Source of the DNA: Schistosoma haematobium
Lineage: Eukaryota > Platyhelminthes > Trematoda > Strigeidida > Schistosomatidae
Assembly (NCBI RefSeq): GCF_000699445.3
Contig: NC_067198.1
Location: 36,174,536-36,238,535 of the forward strand
DNA length: 64,000 bases
Direction of reading: 5' to 3'
A program made the translations under genes and the position numbers. The notes under the pieces were generated by a model, which saw only the letters and a program-made list of their open reading frames with translations, was not told where the DNA came from and did no database searches. This document shows positions 10,366 through 19,904 of this stretch, in pieces (positions within the stretch are counted from its first letter, which is position 1; each line of letters begins with the position of its first letter).

Positions 10366-13300
10366 ATGTTACCACTGAATATGAGTACTGAAGCAGTTTT
10401 TCTGAAACCACGTGCGCCATTCAAACTGGCTGCCTTCAACGTTCGCACACTTATGCAGGTTGGACAACAGATAGGGCTGGCTATGTATTTGGAAAGTCTT
10501 AATATCGATGTATGCTGTTTATCCGAGACCCGTATTCAAGAATCTGGTGAAGTACTACAAATTCGCTCTCCATCTGTCGCTTCGAAAAGCTTGTTTTACG
10601 TGCGCTTATCCGGGGACCCTGTGGCATCTTCGTCTGGTCTTGCTGGCGTTGGTGTCGCACTGAGCGCTAGAGCTGAGGCAGCACTAGTCGATTGGATCCC
10701 CATCAACAGTCAGTTATGTGCTATTAGATTAGAGAGTTCCATCAAAGTGAGAAGAAATCGGTGTGAGAAACGATGTCTTTTCGTCATCTCCGCCTATGCC
10801 CCGACAGATTGCAGCCCGGATGCAATCAAGGATGAGTTTTACCACCAGTTAACTGTTCTTCTCCAGAAAGTGCGTTCGACAGATATTGTAGTACTAGCCG
10901 GAGACTTGAATGCTCAGGTCGGGCGTCTAGGCACAGAAGAGAGTCGTTTAGGTGGCCGATGAAGACTCGTTGGTCGCAGGTCAGATAACGGGGACCGTCT
11001 ACTGCAACTTTGCACAGACCACAACCTGTTTCTGGCTAGCACTAACTTTCGGCACAGTCATCGCCGATGTGCCACCTGTCGTCCTCCCTCTGCATCCGAA
11101 GCCTGGACTCAGATTGATCACATTGCGATCAGCTACCGCTGGAGTGGTTGTGTACAAACCCGCCGCTCCTTTTGGAGTACCTATCTAGACTCTGACCATG
11201 CCTTGGTCTGCACCAATCTTACCTAACTTTTCAGTGGACAACGAAGTGACCGCCATCAACGTATTGATGTTGGCAGGCCGGTTGCAACTTTTGTTGCAAG
11301 TAAGTATCGAACCGAGCTAGCCTCTAGGCTAGCTACCATTCCACCGAAAAGTATGGATGAGCATTGGTTGCAATCGCATGACACCATGAAAATGGCGGGT
11401 ACAGTCAGTTGTGGGTTCGCGGAACGTCCCGCTTATAAGCACTGGGGTTCTTCAGGTTCCTTACAACTCATTGAAGCCCGTCGGTCTACTCCGGGTCACC
11501 GTGAGTTTGACCACAAACGAAGGATGTTTTGTAAGAAAATTGGGCAAAGCTTGCGTAAGGATCGAGAAGCCTGGTGGTCGAAGCATGCTAATGAGTTGAA
11601 AGCGGCAGCTGCATCTTGTGACTACCGGAAGCTCTTCCAACTCATCCGAGCCACTGGCAGCAAGAAGTGTGGTGTGAGCGAAACAATCTGCGAGGATGAC
11701 GGAAAGTCAATCACTAACATCCATCGACGTCTTGAACGATGGGCAGAATTTTTCGAAGGGCAGTTCAACTGGCCTGCTGCTCCGGCAACATCGGTCAGAC
11801 TGTCCTGCCCTCCATGGCCGGTGACGACCGATCCACCAAACGAGGAGGAAGTCCGCAAGGAACTCCAACTCTTGAAGCGTTACAAATCACCTGGCCCAGA
11901 TGACTTACCTCCGGCCCTTTTTAAAGATGGTGGTGACTTTGTGACTAAGGATTTGACGACGATGTTTACAAAGGTTTGGGAACTAGAGAGTGTACCAACG
12001 TCATGGAATTAGTCGATAGTTGTCCCTATCTTTAAAAAGGGTTCACGTCGTTCCTATAACAACTATTGGGGGATAAGTCTATTTCCGATTGCATCCAAGA
12101 TGTTGGCTTCCGTTATACTTCGTAGGTTGTTCAAAACCCGAGAAAGATTGACTCACGAGGAGCAGGCTGGGTTTCGTTCCGGTCGAGGATATATTGATCA
12201 TATCTTCACTCTTCGCCAAATGTTAGAACACCGTCATACTTATCAAAGGCCAACAATCGTAGTGTTTCTTGACATAAGGACTGCCTTCGATACGTTGGAC
12301 AGGACTGTTCTCTGGGATTGTCTATTGAAGAAGGGTGTGCCTGAGAAGTTTATTAACATCATAAAGGCCCTATATACAAACACCTCAGGTGGAGTGAGGG
12401 CATACAACCACCTCTCTCCATTGTTCCATTCGAGCAGTGGGGTTAGACAGGGTTGCACAATATCACCATTCCTCTTCGACTTTGCCATCGATGACATTCT
12501 GGAAACAGCTCTGATGGATGTAAGTAATGGTGGTGTGGGTCTGCTGCCTGGAGAAAGACTCCTCGACCTTGAGTATGCGGACGATATTGTCTTGCTGTGC
12601 GATAATGCCCAAGCCATGCAATCCGCACTTAATCAGTTGGCAATCAGTGTCCGTAGGTATGGTATATGCTTTGCACCTTCGAAGTGCAAAGTACTTCTAC
12701 AAGACTGGCAGGATTCCAATCCTGTACTCACCCTGGATGGTGAGCAGATAGACGTAGTCGAGAAGTTCGTGTATCTGGGTAGCTCCATAAGTGCTGGTGG
12801 TGAGATCAGTCCATGTATAGTGAAAGCCAGAGTGGCTTATGCCAATCTGGGCCACCTTTGGCGCCTTCGTGATGTTAGTCTGGCTGTAAAAGGTCGGATC
12901 TACAACGCGTCGGTGAGAGCAGTTTTGCTCTATGCTTGTGAAACCTGGTCTCTCCGAGTTGAGGATGTTAGACGACTCTCTGTGTTTGGTCATCGTTGTC
13001 TCTGAAGGATTGCTGACGTTCAGTGGCAACACCATGTCAGTAATGCAGAGGTTCGGCATCGTGTGTTCGGGCACAGAAACGATAATGCAATTGGTGTCAC
13101 CATCTTGAAACACCGACTTCGGTGGCTTGGACATGTTCTACGAATGTCGTCCCAGAGAATTCCACGTCGTGCATTATTTGCCGACTCTGGGACTGGTTGG
13201 AAGAAGCGGAGAGGTGGTCAGTGCATGACATGGTGTCGTGGCATGAAAGAAAGCTGCAAAGTACTGGCTTCTGTTGGTCCTTCACGACTCCCTGGTTGGG

Positions 13301-13404
13301 GTCTGAGAGATGGTGCTACACAATGGCTAGAGACGTTATCAGATATGGCTCAGAATAGAAGCCAGTGGCGATCCTGCTGTAACCTTCTTTTACTTTCTTC
13401 ATAA
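10366..13404 (+). pseudogene. RTE endonuclease-reverse transcriptase polyprotein
   Basis: A frame of 1012 codons with four nonsense codons and no frameshift. Endonuclease motifs come first: FKLAAFNVRTLMQ (residues about 18-30), CCLSETRIQ with the catalytic Glu near 55, ISAYAPTD, VLAGDLNAQVG near 185, WTQIDHIAIS near 248 and DSDHALV near 275. The reverse transcriptase follows: YKSPGPDDLPPALF, VVPIFKKGSRR, EEQAGFRSGRGYIDHIF, FLDIRTAFDTLDR, SSGVRQGCTISPFLF and LEYADDIVLL. The RTE-type C-terminal region has FVYLGSSISAGGE, VLLYACETWSL, RLSVFGHRCL, LKHRLRWLGHVLRM and KKRRGGQCMTWCRGMK. The protein would copy the element by target-primed reverse transcription. Each stop is explained by one base change (for example CGA to TGA at 10960 and 13003), so the copy is fairly young but dead. 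Confidence 0.9.
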
Positions 13405-13564
13405 AAGTGGTTGTGTCTTCCTTACCTGAAAGATCTCTTCTGATTGTACCTTTCCGTTCCCTCATTTCTACCATACTACCTTACACCAATCTCCTCGTTA
13501 TTGTTTTTTTTTTGTGCCCCTTAGCTTTTTTTTCTATTTCTACTCGAATTCTCATTGTTTTGTG

Positions 13565-13624
13565 TGGCGCATATATATTGGCGCTCTCTTGTACCAATAT
13601 TTATGTGTTCAAATAATAATAAAA
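13565..13624 (+). other. RTE 3' end and tail
   Basis: The segment with GTACCAATATTTATGTGTTC followed by an AAATAATAATAAAA tail is the 3' terminus recognised by RTE reverse transcriptases. A diverged copy sits at the corresponding end of the deleted element at 25428-25935. Confidence 0.75.
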
Positions 13625-13636
13625 TGATAATAGTTG
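13625..13636. repeat. Target-site duplication, right copy (12 bp)
   Basis: TGATAATAGTTG, identical to 9749-9760; see the RTE element. Confidence 0.85.
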
Positions 13637-13880
13637 GATTATGAATTATGATTCTTGTATAGATTATACTGTTACTTCCAATTCATCAAATTCTATTATT
13701 ACTACTAGTAATACTACTACTATAAAAAATTCATGTTCACTCTTTACTAGTTCTTCATCTTTATCTTCTAAAGTAAATCGTACTCATGATCCACCATCAG
13801 TCGTTATTTCTCAAATTTTTAATCCATCTGTATTCTCATCAAAGTCTGTTCATAGTTCATTATCGTCTAATAATAATTAA
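13637..13880 (+). pseudogene. Host exon, second half, after the RTE insertion
   Basis: Directly after the right target duplication the frame that was broken at 9760 resumes in phase and stays open for 80 codons, to TAA at 13878-13880. Composition matches the first half (Ser/Asn/Thr-rich, for example SNTTTIKNS and SSSSLSSK). From the ATG at 9279, the pre-insertion frame would have had 241 codons. Beyond the stop, low-complexity coding-like pieces continue in shifted frames to about 14148, so either the exon had already decayed or the real end lies at 13880. Confidence 0.5.
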
Positions 13881-14148
13881 AATATGGAATGTGAATGGAA
13901 ACATTTACAAGGAAAATGTTCAAAATCACGGAATCGGATATTTAGTAAGTGTTCTTGAACAGTTAGAATCGAATTATCCCATGAAATTTTCTTCATCCTC
14001 ATCATTATCTTTAACTGTTAATAAATTATACAACGAAAACAACACCTACTTCTGTTACTATTACTGATAGTTGTAGTCATCTTTACAGTATTAATAATAA
14101 ATTCTCAAATTCATCAAATCCCATGTTAACTAAGTTGAATTCAGGTTA
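13881..14148 (+). pseudogene. Possible decayed continuation of the host exon
   Basis: Three short frames in succession keep the same Ser/Asn/Thr-rich composition. The same frame continues after the stop for about 24 codons. A second frame contains LESNYPMKFSSSSSLSLTVN. A third contains TTPTSVTITDSCSHLYSINN and ends at a TAA near 14148. This pattern suggests frameshift decay of one low-complexity coding stretch, but low-complexity AT-rich DNA can mimic it. Confidence 0.3.
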
Positions 14149-14244
14149 ATAATTTCATTAATAACGGGAAAATAATTTTCTAGTAATAATAGTAACAACA
14201 ATAATGCTATTTTTAACAGTAGTAGTATCGTAGTGTATGTCAGT

Positions 14245-14420
14245 TGCGTTGACAGATATAAGTAGTATCTAGCACCAATCGGAAGTGGAATATCTGCGAG
14301 CAGAAGATTGAAATGGGGAGAAGTAAACTAAAAGCTATCAAGATAACAGTGAGAATGAAGGAACAATGGAGCTCGTAAGAGACAATTCAATGAAGATATG
14401 CAGATGATATCTGATTTTCA
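14245..14420 (+). repeat. Dispersed repeat, partner at 46610-46790
   Basis: Shares an ordered set of blocks with 46610-46790: ATATAAGTA...ATATG/CTAG, AATCGGAA or CAGAACTG..AT.TCTG, GAAGATGGGGA-type, GAACAA..AG..CG and AGACAATT. Both copies are diverged by indels. No coding potential or tRNA-like promoter is seen. Confidence 0.45.
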
Positions 14421-14429
14421 CATTTAACT

Positions 14430-15440
14430 AACCCACTGTGTGATTTTGCAATAAATTGGTTATCCCGTCAAGTCTTCACTCACTACAACATAGTTAGTAC
14501 TAAGGGATTTCATTTCTGACTATCATATGAGCTTCCTGAGTGGATTGCCTCTGCATGGCACTTTGTCATAAGCTTTCACTAAAGATTATCATTAATTATT
14601 TGACTATATATTGAATTAACTGGAAATGACTTATTTAAACCTTTGTTTACATCATTCAGACTGACAGTTCTATTAGTTGCTGTACTTCAACTGAGTTTGT
14701 GTGAATCATTTAAACATTTGATAATCACAATTTACTTTGATTTAACTAGTCATGTAGTATAATTCATTAGCCGCTTACATTGTTAACGATAAAAAGTCAG
14801 TTTGCCACAACGTAGAACTTGATACTTATGTACATCTGTTCAATTTACACCTTCGTATTGGCACGAGATGAAATTGTTAGACCGAACCCCGAAATAGTAG
14901 AGTTAATAACAGAATCACCATATCCTAACCCTTCGAAGTTGTATAGGTGGGAATTGTGTTACACTAATATATTATCATTATTGATATCGCTCTGTGTTAC
15001 ATCGGATTAAGTCGACATTAAATGGTAGATTCTGTAGTATACTATAGTGGTTATAGTTATTTCTTTTAAAAGAAATTTTAAAAAATACTACAGAATATAG
15101 CCTCATTTCAACAATATTACATGATAAACGCTTTTCATTACTTGACGTTTAAAGAGCAAAATAAAGCACCAAAGATGAACTAAATGTTAGATATTTGTAG
15201 GTAGTCGGTGGGAGACACTCTAAATCTAGTTTTCTTGCCAGTTGGCACTTATCATCATGGCGTACCCGTAAGTTTGAGGTAATTGGTACTCCCGGTAGGC
15301 CCAGGACCCATATCAACTTGTCTGATATGTCACAACTAAGCTATTTTTGCTCCAAATGACCTCCTGTTAAACAGATATTTCCAATTGTGTTGGTCACTGA
15401 CTATTAGCAGGATGGATAATACGGCAAGAACCTAAGTCCT
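14430..15440. other. No gene seen
   Basis: AT-rich DNA with only short random open frames. Nothing recognisable as coding, RNA or element ends. Confidence 0.5.
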
Positions 15441-15450
15441 TATCCAAATG

Positions 15451-15811
15451 TGTTAGGATAGTCGGAAAAATATACCAATAATTATCGTGTTAAGTCTATG
15501 GTGGCCTTGGACCTTAAATGTACATTTCCTATTAGTCGATGTTTATTTCACTTGTTAAATATTGTGTAAATGTTGTTTTCTATTTTATGGTACGATGTGG
15601 TTTGTTTGTTTGGTATATAAATAGAGTATGTCTGAAATACAATGATTCATAACTCAGAGGCTGTGACTTGTGTTCTTGACTCAACTGGCTAGGACAGACA
15701 GCGAAGCAGGGCCAATCAGGGCACTACGTCGTTCGCTACGTGTTAACCGTGTCACCGAATCGATCGATATAAACACTGCTTATCAAAAACCTGCAGTCAC
15801 CCGTTACAACA
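15451..15811 (+). repeat. Solo LTR (361 bp) with 5-bp target duplication
   Basis: Starts TGTTAGGATAG, ends CGTTACAACA, and is flanked on both sides by AAATG (15446-15450 and 15812-15816). It shares the family core with the copies at 1378, 17406, 42328 and 61693, including a TATATAAA promoter-like box near 15616. TG...CA ends plus a 5-bp duplication are the signature of integrase-type LTR retrotransposon insertion. No internal region is present, so it is a solo LTR left by LTR-LTR recombination. Confidence 0.8.
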
Positions 15812-15895
15812 AAATGAATGATAAACAGTTTAACCCAATGATAATGGTAATATAGCTGATCAAATTGTCGATTAAAAGTAAGATTGCACTGTCAA

Positions 15896-15998
<103 letters not shown>

Positions 15999-16123
15999 TC
16001 AACCCTTCACTGATTTACTTTTTTCTCAATTTTCTTGATTAATGAAGTTGATTTACATGTGTGGTTTTCTTCCTTCCTCACCTTTCTGTACTTTTTCTAA
16101 AATGTTTTTCTTTTTTGTTACAG

Positions 16124-16235
16124 TTGGTCCTGATTACTGTAACAAAAATTCCAACTACAAACCATGTACTACTACTTTTCGTCCATTACGTCATCTGATT
16201 AATAAGTGGCCACCACCTCAACCAATCAACCCAAT
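16124..16235 (+). CDS. Probable internal coding exon, unknown gene
   Basis: A pyrimidine-rich acceptor (TTTTCTTTTTTGTTACAG) ends at 16123 and a strong donor (GTAAGTAA) begins at 16236. Between them one frame is open across all 112 bp (two bases, 36 codons, two bases), while the other two frames have stops. The peptide contains two Cys (DYC and KPC), then TTTFRPLRHLINKWPPPQPI, a Pro-rich end. Acceptor, donor and single open frame agree, so I favour a real exon of a plus-strand gene with long introns. The family is not recognised. It may belong to the same gene as the exon at 9265, but nothing in the sequence proves that. Confidence 0.5.
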
Positions 16236-16239
16236 GTAA

Positions 16240-17400
16240 GTAACTGGGTCGTATTGTACATAAACTTAGGCTATTTTGTCAAATGACTTGTTTCCCTCTG
16301 TTTACTCCCCACCGCTTTCCGTCTCTTCTGTTCTATGCTCCAATTCTTTGGAATTTCGTTTAACAACAATGACGAAATATCATCCTAAAACAAAATGGGG
16401 ATTAGTATTATTGATTGAGATCAGCAACAGTAACATTGTACAGAATACGTTTGTTCCTTCTTCTTACAAACCTCACAACACTTGTTATTTAGCCAGTGAA
16501 ATAAATACGTATTAAGTGCTTTATACATCCATTAATTTGAAATCAGCACAATAAAATCCCCGATATTTATTTGTGTGTGTATATGGATCACATGAAAATG
16601 AGTAGCTTTATTTCATACTATTTGATTATCCAATGACTTAATTTAATAAAATATGCATCTAAATATTTCTATCCTCTCTCACATCAGATTTCTTCATAGT
16701 CGTTTAGTCTGTTATTTTTTTTCCTTGACCAGAAATTTTCTTATCTTACGAAAAAGTTTGTGTATGCATGTACACTACAACCAATCAATAATCATCAACT
16801 GAAAAAAACTGTTGTCTTTGTCCAATTTTGGTCTTTAGTTAATTGTATGTTTTATCTTTTAAATTTGGCGACACCAGTACATGAGACTGCATAGTAATAT
16901 CTGCTATGTTTTGTGTTGTATTCTTTGTGTAAGTTATTTACCAAATATGGTAGTTGGTTATTTCACTTTCAAACCACTAATCATCATGACTAATTATGGT
17001 ATCAGTGCCAAGAGTATTTAATGCGTTTAATGTCATCATCATGTCATAAGATGTGTGTTCTCTTGTTTATGTGTTTGTCATTCTATCATATTTCTTTATC
17101 CTATTTATTGGTTAGGTTCATTGTGTCATAAGGAGCCTATATGTGGTTGGTGTATTTAACATGGAATATATAAGCAGAGAAAAGATCACTATTCAACTGA
17201 AATGATGGGAAGATGGGGGTTACTGTTTGAAAATGAGTACTTTCAATTCTTAATTAACTGGCTCGATTAGGTACTTGGGTACGAACCATAGTCGAGTTAC
17301 GAGGGCTAATGACACTACTCGTTTGCTCAAATCAAAGTAATATTCGAACCTGGAACTTACCTGAAAGTTGTACGCGTAAAACAATAAGCCACTGCAGTAA
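16240..17400. other. No gene seen; probable intron or spacer
   Basis: AT-rich sequence downstream of the donor at 16236. No further exon with convincing splice sites was found. Confidence 0.4.
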
Positions 17401-17405
17401 ACAAC

Positions 17406-17842
17406 TGCTAAACCAATGACACGTCAAAACAACGCTAGCAGCCTTGCGTCAACTCAATCCTTATTGGTCCCTCCCGTCTAGTCCTGCCCGTCGAGTTCAA
17501 AAGTCAATCTCACTGTATGAATAATGTATTTCAGACATACATAGTTTATATGCAAGCAAACCAGACCGCAAAACGCCATAAAATAGAAAATAACAATTAT
17601 ACAAGATCAAGTCAAAAGTGCCTATGAGTGTGAGAGACTGTAAGAAATAGATTGGGAATAACTTAAGAATAGTAGAATCGTATAATAGCAGTCAACAGAT
17701 CAAATAAAAGATTATGATAAAACGAATATAAATATATATGATCTAGTTACTTGACAGTTATACAATAAGTATATATGTACAACAACAGTCTATAAATAGT
17801 TCCCAAAAGTTACCCATAATTTAATCTTTTTCGGATGCAACA
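17406..17842 (-). repeat. LTR copy joined to an RTE fragment
   Basis: On the minus strand the LTR starts TGTTGCATCCG at 17842 and is very close in sequence to 42328-42770 over about 420 bp. It ends at TTTAGCA (17406), about 75 bp short of the longer copy. Its 5' edge abuts RTE coding sequence at a GTCAC (17843-17847 on the plus strand reads GTGAC). The base context suggests insertion of the LTR element into an RTE copy. Confidence 0.7.
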
Positions 17843-18150
17843 GTGACATCAATTGACTTATTGTCACTGTGTTCAAATACACGTTCTCGAATCTTCACAT
17901 TACTAACATGGTGTTGTAATTGGATGTCAGCAATCTTTCGGAGACGGCGATGACCAAACACAGAAAGTTGCATATCATTCTCAACTCCGAGGCCAGATTT
18001 TTCAGACATAGAGCAAAACAGCTCTCACCGACTCGTCGTAAATTTGATCTTCTACAGCAAGAACAACATCGAGAATGTTCTAAAGGTGGCCCATATTCAC
18101 CTAATCCTCTCTAGCTTTTACTATACTTATCTAAATTACCCATTCCTCAT
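17843..18150 (-). pseudogene. RTE fragment (same family as 9761-13624)
   Basis: Minus-strand reading gives LSVFGHRRLRKIADIQLQHH and VSNVKIRERVF, homologous to RLSVFGHRCL..IADVQWQHHVSN in the long RTE. Upstream is a frame-shifted match to the VAYANLGHLWRLRDVS and VLLYACETWSL region. It ends at the LTR edge, at the codons corresponding to GVT of the long copy. Confidence 0.75.
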
Positions 18151-19890
18151 GTGAACTGGTTTTACCACTTATATTTAAACTAAGTTTGTACAGTAGTCTG
18201 TTCTAAGATTGAAGCATTGTCTCTAAAAATATCTATACAGCAGTTATTCGATAACGCATGTACCCGAAGAATCTATGCCACGTAGCTGTAGATATTAATC
18301 AACCGACATAGCTTGAGTACTTTACACAAACACAACTCATCAACGTAAAAATCTGATCCGGAATGAAATAAATTGAGGAAACGTGACCAAACTAAAACTT
18401 TGCATCAGGTCACAATTCCGTTATTTTTAGGGCTAGTGTTATCTCAAAGTAATTTGGCTACGATTTCACGAAAGTCATAATTAATGTTTAGAGATTAAGG
18501 CAATCATATCAGGTGCAATATTTTCATTTTTCGGTTTTCAACCGTAAGCATCTTATCATTCCGTATTAACGCGATTTTGCATATACTTTATTTTAGTAAT
18601 TTACTACTAATAGTATCTGTACCCCTACGATTTTCCATTTCCTTTCGCTTTGACAACTCTGAATTATAATATACCGGACGGTTTAAAATATTTTTCTCTT
18701 CCTCGGTATACGTTATATTAGACCAAGCATCCACGACCAGAATACAGAACCAGATTAATACTAGATAATAGTTTATTCAACATAGTTACAAGCAGTGAAA
18801 CTCGGTGAGTCTGGAATAGAGATCAATGGGAGGGAAGGGAATCACATATTTAATAGTTAATTACGCTAAGTGCCTGTTTGTCCGCGCTCAGCAACCAATC
18901 ACACTTTCACTATACGTATCAAGTTGTATGGTATCCCGTGCAATACAATACTAATTAAACGATTGTACGGCTTATATTTAATCAGAAATAATACCGTTAA
19001 CTGTAGTCGTGACCTGAAATATGAGGAAATGTATCTCATCACAACGGAATTCTCCCAACCTCAAAATAAAACCTTTTAAGTTATAACTGTTCGCTTAATG
19101 TGTAAAGAACATACTACTAGAAAAAATCGGAACTATGTACAAATGAATTTCTATTTGAATTATTCGTGATAGCTGCAGTCAAAGAGAATGTATCAATAAA
19201 CAATCATTATTATTCTGACATAGAGATAATTCAATTACTTTATATTACATCACATCAGTTCATAATAAAAAATATTGAAACAAAATGTTCTAAATAAAAG
19301 AGACTAATACATGCAAATAAAGAGCATAGGAAGAAAGGATTTTGTGACATTAATCCATAGGCCATCACAAAATTCCTGTGTACAGAATAAAACCTGAATT
19401 TTTTTAAGACAACAAAAATAATTAAGCTTACACATCGTTATAATTTAACGTTAAAAGAAAACTGATAGAAAGCAGACAGCCAAAAACAAATAATAGAAGT
19501 TTGGTTAACTACTTTATTATCATCATTCCCTTTTAACTGAGACAATCAATCATACAGGCTTTTTGGTAGGAAGCTGAGAATAAAACATAAGATTAGGGAG
19601 AGAAATCATAAACACACGAAAAATAAATCTCCACATAACTATCTTTTATAGATATTTAGGGGCAAATAATCCAACCGAATAGGTTACTTAATTTCTGGTC
19701 ATTTTACCAGTTTGCAACTGTATATATTTCTGTGCAGTATATTTATAGTACTTGAATAATAGAAAACAGTCAAAATAAGCATACATTAGGACATATGAGT
19801 TAGTTATGCATAAAGATAGAAACAAAAGTTACTAATGAAAAAACAGACATCTACTACGCTAAACTTTGAAAGAGTGTAAACGAAATATGA
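18151..19890. other. No gene seen; 3' flank of ERI1
   Basis: AT-rich DNA that includes whatever 3' UTR the ERI1-like gene has. No other coding region is supported. A stretch near 18760-18800 (TAATAGTTTATTCAACATAG) resembles 4700-4730 and may be a small shared repeat. Confidence 0.45.
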
Positions 19891-19904
19891 AAATGTGAAC
19901 ATGC

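Larger units (their letters stand above)
9761..13624 (+). mobile_element. RTE-clade LINE (SR2-like), nearly full length
   Basis: A 3.86-kb element bounded by 12-bp direct repeats. Its order is a GC-richer 5' leader (9761-10165), a TTA microsatellite, one long frame for endonuclease and reverse transcriptase (10366-13404), a short 3' UTR and an A/T-rich AATAATAATAAAA tail, which is characteristic of RTE elements. The whole coding region stays in one frame. Only four single-codon stops interrupt it (TGA 10960, TAA 11224, TAG 12010, TGA 13003). The insertion splits a host reading frame. A deleted derivative of the same family lies at 25428-25935 (minus). Confidence 0.9.

Noticed and set aside
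12243..13134. Long minus-strand frames opposite the RTE reverse transcriptase
   Set aside because: Shadows of the plus-strand polyprotein; no independent motifs.
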